Shown piece after piece: positions 46,026-50,192 of a stretch of DNA of 50,192 nt. Where the stretch lies: assembly GCA_035429805.1 (NCBI GenBank), contig DAOMFL010000021.1, forward strand, positions 1 through 50,192. Reading direction: 5' to 3'. Source of the DNA: JALORV01 sp035429805 (GTDB lineage Bacteria > Pseudomonadota > Gammaproteobacteria > Burkholderiales > Burkholderiaceae_F). The notes beneath the pieces are model-generated. The model did not search any database, was not told where the DNA came from, and saw only the letters and a list, made by a program, of their open reading frames with translations. A program made the position numbers and the translations under genes. Within the stretch, counting starts at the first letter, position 1. The number at the start of each line of letters is the position of its first letter.

Positions 46026-46853
46026 TTACTTGCGATTGCGTCGCTGCACGATCATCGAATCCGTGCGCTTGTTGTTGCGGGTGCGATAGCCCTTGGCCAG
46101 CTGACCCCAGGGGCTGACCGGATCACGCTTGGTGCCAGTGCGACCTTCACCACCACCATGCGGGTGGTCGATCGGGTTCATGGCCACGCCGCGCACGGTG
46201 GGCCGCACGCCGCGCCAGCGCATCGCGCCGGCCTTGCCGATCTGGCGCAGGTTGTTCTCTTCGTTGCCGACTTCGCCGATCGTGGCGCGGCAGTCGATCA
46301 GCACGCGCCGGATCTCGCCGGAGCGCAGCCGCAGCTGGGCATACGTGCCTTCGCGCGCGAGCAGCTGCACCGACGTGCCGGCAGCGCGTGCCAGCTGGGC
46401 ACCCTTGCCCGGCAGCATTTCGACGCAGTGCACGGTGGTGCCGACCGGGATGTTGCGCAGGGGCAGCGTGTTGCCGATGCGGATCGGCGCCTCGTTGCCA
46501 TTCATCAGCTGCGCCCCGACCGTCAGGCCCTTGGGCGCGATGATGTAGCGGCGCTCGCCATCCGCGTAGACCAGCAGCGCAATGTGCGCCGAGCGGTTCG
46601 GGTCGTATTCCAGACGTTCGACCTTCGCAACGACGCCATCCTTGGCACGCCTGAAGTCGATCACCCGGTAGTGCTGCTTGTGGCCGCCGCCCATGTGGCG
46701 CGTCGTTATGCGCCCCGTGTTGTTGCGGCCGGACGAGCGTGTCTTCTTCTCGAGCAGTCCCGCGAACGGCTTGCCCTTGTGCAGCTTGTCGTTGACGACC
46801 TTGACCAGCCCGCGCCGGCCGGCAGACGTCGGTTTGACCTTGACGAGTGCCAT
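46026..46853 (-). CDS. rplB: 50S ribosomal protein L2
   Basis: This 275-residue protein of the peptidyl transferase region has RNNTGRITTRHMGGGHKQHY, GTSVQLLAREGTYAQLRLRS, and the conserved end WRGVRPTVRGVAMNPIDHPH then GGGEGRTGTKRDPVSPWGQL. It has normal length and directly abuts rplW. Confidence 0.98.
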   Translation of the reverse strand: MALVKVKPTSAGRRGLVKVVNDKLHKGKPFAGLLEKKTRSSGRNNTGRITTRHMGGGHKQHYRVIDFRRAKDGVVAKVERLEYDPNRSAHIALLVYADGERRYIIAPKGLTVGAQLMNGNEAPIRIGNTLPLRNIPVGTTVHCVEMLPGKGAQLARAAGTSVQLLAREGTYAQLRLRSGEIRRVLIDCRATIGEVGNEENNLRQIGKAGAMRWRGVRPTVRGVAMNPIDHPHGGGEGRTGTKRDPVSPWGQLAKGYRTRNNKRTDSMIVQRRNRK

Positions 46854-47162
46854 TTACTTCACCTCTTGCGCGAAGTTGATCTCCTGACCTTCCTTCAGGC
46901 TGACGTACGCCTTGCGCACGTTGCCGCGCCTGCCGGTAAAGCGGCCGAAGCGCTTGCTCTTGCCTTTCTGGTTCAGGATGGAAACGTTATCGACCTGCAC
47001 CTTGAACAGCAGCTCGATCGCGGCCTTGACTTCCTGCTTGGTAGCGTCCTGCATCACGCGGAACGCATACTGGCCATTGCGCTCCCCGATCATCGTGCTC
47101 TTCTCGGAGACGATCGGCGCCAGCAGCACGCTGTACAGACGGTCCTGACGGGTAGAGATCAT
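46854..47162 (-). CDS. rplW: 50S ribosomal protein L23
   Basis: This is a 102-residue protein from the ATG at 47162 (MISTRQDRLYSVLLAPIVSE), overlapping the rplD stop as ATGA; a GTG two codons upstream is less likely. KQEVKAAIELLFKVQVDNVS and GRRGNVRKAYVSLKEGQEI are typical. It is the docking site for trigger factor at the tunnel exit. Confidence 0.97.
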   Translation of the reverse strand: MISTRQDRLYSVLLAPIVSEKSTMIGERNGQYAFRVMQDATKQEVKAAIELLFKVQVDNVSILNQKGKSKRFGRFTGRRGNVRKAYVSLKEGQEINFAQEVK

Positions 47163-47779
47163 CCCCACATCTCCTCGAGCTTGGCGATCGCCGGCTTGGT
47201 CACGATCACTTTCTTGTAGTGGATCAGCGACAGCGGGTCCGCGTAGCGCGGCTCGACGACCAGCACGTTCTTCAGGTTGCGCGAGGCCAGGTACAGATTC
47301 TCGTCAACCGCATCCGTGATGATCAGCACCGACTCCAGCCCCATGGCCTTGAGCTTTTCGGCGAGCTGCTTGGTCTTCGGCGAGTCGACGGCGAGGCTGT
47401 CGACGACGGCGATGCGGTCATCGCGCGCCAGCTGCGACAGGATTGACGTCATGCCGGCGCGGTACATCTTCTTGTTGACCTTCTGCGTGAAGTTCTCGTC
47501 CGGCGAGTTCGGGAAAGTCCGGCCGCCGCCACGCCAGATCGGACTCGAGGTCATGCCCGCACGCGCACGGCCGGTGCCTTTCTGGCGCCACGGCTTGCGG
47601 GTCGAGTGCTTGACCAGCGTGCGGTCCTTCTGGGCGCGGGTGCCCTGACGCGCGTTGGCCTGGTAAGCCACGACGATCTGGTGCACCAGCGCTTCGTTGA
47701 ATTCGCGCCCGAACAGCGTCTCCGGCGCGGTCGTCGTGCCGGCGGCCTGGCCCTGGGCGTTAAAAAGCTTGAGTTCCAT
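47159..47779 (-). CDS. rplD: 50S ribosomal protein L4
   Basis: This 206-residue protein has the tunnel loop QKDRTLVKHSTRKPWRQKGT then GRARAGMTSSPIWRGGGRTF, and a C-terminal domain with MGLESVLIITDAVDENLYLA. In E. coli it represses the S10 operon through its leader; I recognise no such site upstream of rpsJ, but the rplC leader is structured. It follows rplC by nine bases. Confidence 0.98.
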   Translation of the reverse strand: MELKLFNAQGQAAGTTTAPETLFGREFNEALVHQIVVAYQANARQGTRAQKDRTLVKHSTRKPWRQKGTGRARAGMTSSPIWRGGGRTFPNSPDENFTQKVNKKMYRAGMTSILSQLARDDRIAVVDSLAVDSPKTKQLAEKLKAMGLESVLIITDAVDENLYLASRNLKNVLVVEPRYADPLSLIHYKKVIVTKPAIAKLEEMWG

Positions 47780-47788
47780 CGCCCCTCC

Positions 47789-48457
47789 TTAGGCCTTGAC
47801 CGGCTTGGCCTTGGCAGCCGGACGCACGATCACGTTGCCACCGGCAGCCCCGGGTACCGCACCCCTGACCAGCAGCAGGCCGCGCTCGGCATCGATGCGG
47901 GCAACGACCAAGTTCTGCGTCGTGCGCTGCTCGTCGCCGAGATGCCCGGCCATGCGCTTGCCCGGGAACACGCGGCCCGGATCCTGGCGATTGCCGATCG
48001 AGCCGGGAGCGTTGGTCGACACGGAATTGCCGTGCGTGGCGCGGTTCGACGAGAAGTGGTGGCGCTTGATGGCGCCGGCGAATCCCTTGCCGATCGTCAC
48101 ACCGGTGACGTCGACCTTCTGCCCGACGCTGAAGAGATCGAGGCCGATTGTCGTGCCGACTTTCATGTCAGCGACCTTGGCCGAGTCAACCCGGAACTCA
48201 CGCAGCACCGAAGCGGCCGCTACGCCGGATTTGGCGTAGTGACCGGCCTGTGGCTTCGCGACGCGGGAAGTCTTGCGGGTGCCGTAGGCGACCTGGACCG
48301 CGGCGTAGCCATCGGTTTCAGGCGTCTTGACCTGGCTGACGCGGTTGTTCGACACGTCCAGCACCGTGACCGGGACGGACTCGCCGTCATCGGTGAAGAT
48401 GCGCGTCATGCCGACCTTACGGCCCAATAGGCCGAGCGTCGAGCGAGCTTCGCTCAT
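47789..48457 (-). CDS. rplC: 50S ribosomal protein L3
   Basis: This is a 222-residue protein from the ATG at 48457 (MSEARSTLGLLGRKVGMTRI), with a GGAG box seven bases upstream; another ATG four codons earlier would sit on that box. TIGKGFAGAIKRHHFSSNRA and GSIGNRQDPGRVFPGKRMAG are diagnostic. The C-terminal tail (NVIVRPAAKAKPVKA) is slightly extended. It has its own promoter about 125 bp upstream. Confidence 0.97.
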   Translation of the reverse strand: MSEARSTLGLLGRKVGMTRIFTDDGESVPVTVLDVSNNRVSQVKTPETDGYAAVQVAYGTRKTSRVAKPQAGHYAKSGVAAASVLREFRVDSAKVADMKVGTTIGLDLFSVGQKVDVTGVTIGKGFAGAIKRHHFSSNRATHGNSVSTNAPGSIGNRQDPGRVFPGKRMAGHLGDEQRTTQNLVVARIDAERGLLLVRGAVPGAAGGNVIVRPAAKAKPVKA

Positions 48458-48581
48458 TCTTATCTCCATCCCCGGCTTCGATTGGCCGGGACCAAAAATT
48501 TGTCGCTGCTGTCGGCCGCCCGTAGCGACCGCCTTGCACGAGCCCTCGCGGCCGGACTTTCAGCGCCGCAAAGAGCCAGAA
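48458..48581 (-). promoter_or_regulatory. structured leader of rplC
   Basis: This leader is roughly 120 bases long, downstream of the rplC promoter. Visible pairings on the minus strand are GTCGCT with AGCGAC, and near the end CCCGGC with GCCGGG just before the GGAGATAAGAATG translation start region. It contains a single AT-rich patch AAATTTTT. No known r-protein leader motif is recognised. Confidence 0.4.
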
Positions 48582-48611
48582 ATTCTAGCCGAACCGGCCC
48601 CTCCGGGGCAA
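48582..48611 (-). promoter_or_regulatory. promoter between rpsJ and rplC
   Basis: On the minus strand, TTGCCC (48606-48611), 18 bp, TAGAAT (48582-48587), lying five bases downstream of rpsJ. A small dyad GCCCC/GGGGC overlaps the -35. The sequence AATTTCTGGCT at and after the -10 is identical to that of the rplN promoter, which supports both. Confidence 0.6.
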
Positions 48612-48616
48612 GTCGG

Positions 48617-48928
48617 CTACTGGACCTTGATCTCGACGTCCACGCCGGCCGGAAGATCCAGCTTCATCAGCGCGTCCACCGTCTTGTCGGTCGGGTCGAT
48701 GATGTCCATCAGCCGCTGGTGCGTCCGCATCTCGAGCTGGTCACGCGACGTCTTGTTGACGTGTGGCGAGCGCAGGATGTCGAAGCGCTGGATGCGCGTC
48801 GGCAGCGGAACCGGGCCGCGCACGACTGCGCCGGTGCGCTTGGCCGTGTCGACGATCTCGAGCGCCGACTGGTCGATCAGCTTGTAGTCGAACGCCTTCA
48901 GGCGGATGCGGATACGTTGGCTTTGCAT
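48617..48928 (-). CDS. rpsJ: 30S ribosomal protein S10
   Basis: This 103-residue protein, also the NusE antitermination factor, reads MQSQRIRIRLKAFDYKLIDQ, then PLPTRIQRFDILRSPHVNKT, then QLEMRTHQRLMDIIDPTDKT. An AAAGGA box lies upstream. A 72-bp gap with a GGCCGGC/GCCGGCC hairpin separates it from tuf, so read-through from tuf is likely but could be partial. Confidence 0.98.
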   Translation of the reverse strand: MQSQRIRIRLKAFDYKLIDQSALEIVDTAKRTGAVVRGPVPLPTRIQRFDILRSPHVNKTSRDQLEMRTHQRLMDIIDPTDKTVDALMKLDLPAGVDVEIKVQ

Positions 48929-49000
48929 GTCAGATTCCTTTAAAAGAGCGAGAGGCCGGCCCCGCAGCGCCGGCCCGGAGTTTCAACGCACGCGTCCTGC

Positions 49001-50191
<1,191 letters not shown>

Positions 50192-50192
50192 C

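Noticed and set aside
48929..49000. A terminator between tuf and rpsJ
   Set aside because: The GGCCGGC/GCCGGCC hairpin is strong but followed by CTCTCGCTCTTTTAAAGG, so the T-run is late and weak; complete termination is not supported.

Overview
The window is a dense, GC-rich stretch of bacterial chromosome, most likely from a betaproteobacterium. I infer this from family knowledge and gene order: pilMNOPQ-aroK-aroB-dgt followed by gltBD, a divergent penicillin-binding protein 1A beside pilM, cyaY divergent from lptM-lysA, cytochrome c4-engB-hemB, and a tuf-S10-spc-alpha ribosomal supercluster in standard order. Nothing here fixes the genus. I saw no rRNA, tRNA, CRISPR array, prophage or intact insertion sequence.

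Region 1 (1-3036): two small secreted-protein genes on the minus strand, one a glutamine/threonine-rich repeat protein cut by the window edge, sit divergent from an OmpR-type response regulator and a QseC-like sensor kinase. A 10-bp direct repeat lies between the two transcription units. Region 2 (3115-14333): minus-strand metabolism, with glutamate synthase gltBD, an ATP/ADP-translocase-like carrier, a REP-transposase-like protein that has lost its HUH histidines, a dGTPase-like HD hydrolase, aroB and aroK. A REP-like inverted pair precedes gltB. Region 3 (14413-22350): the type IV pilus secretin and alignment complex pilMNOPQ, closed by an intrinsic terminator, and the divergent gene for PBP1A. 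Region 4 (22380-31384): cyaY, lptM, lysA, the methionine sulfoxide repair pair msrPQ, guaC, cytochrome c4, engB, hemB, a CorA-type transporter and a COG3650-like secreted protein. A candidate minus-strand small RNA with its own terminator lies between engB and hemB. Region 5 (30731-33906): a tightly overlapping minus-strand operon of a NodI/NodJ-like ABC exporter, cutA, hslR and the COG3650-like protein.

Region 6 (33916-50191): tuf, then the S10, spc and alpha ribosomal operons on the minus strand, from rpsJ to rplQ, with secY, infA and rpoA, ended by a strong terminator. Two internal promoters, before rplC and before rplN, share an 11-bp core and both have long structured leaders. S3 and L15 carry long Ala/Lys/Pro-rich tails. 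The spacers around rpsD, rpoA and rplQ are expanded and hairpin-rich. The rpoA-rplQ spacer holds a second copy of the last rpoA codons that differs only at synonymous sites, which suggests past recombination in rpoA.

Most of the window is ordinary core genome. The items most worth following are the candidate anti-Shine-Dalgarno small RNA before hemB, the rpoA tail relic, the HUH-less REP-transposase homologue in a metabolic operon, and the repeat-rich secreted protein with its divergent two-component system.
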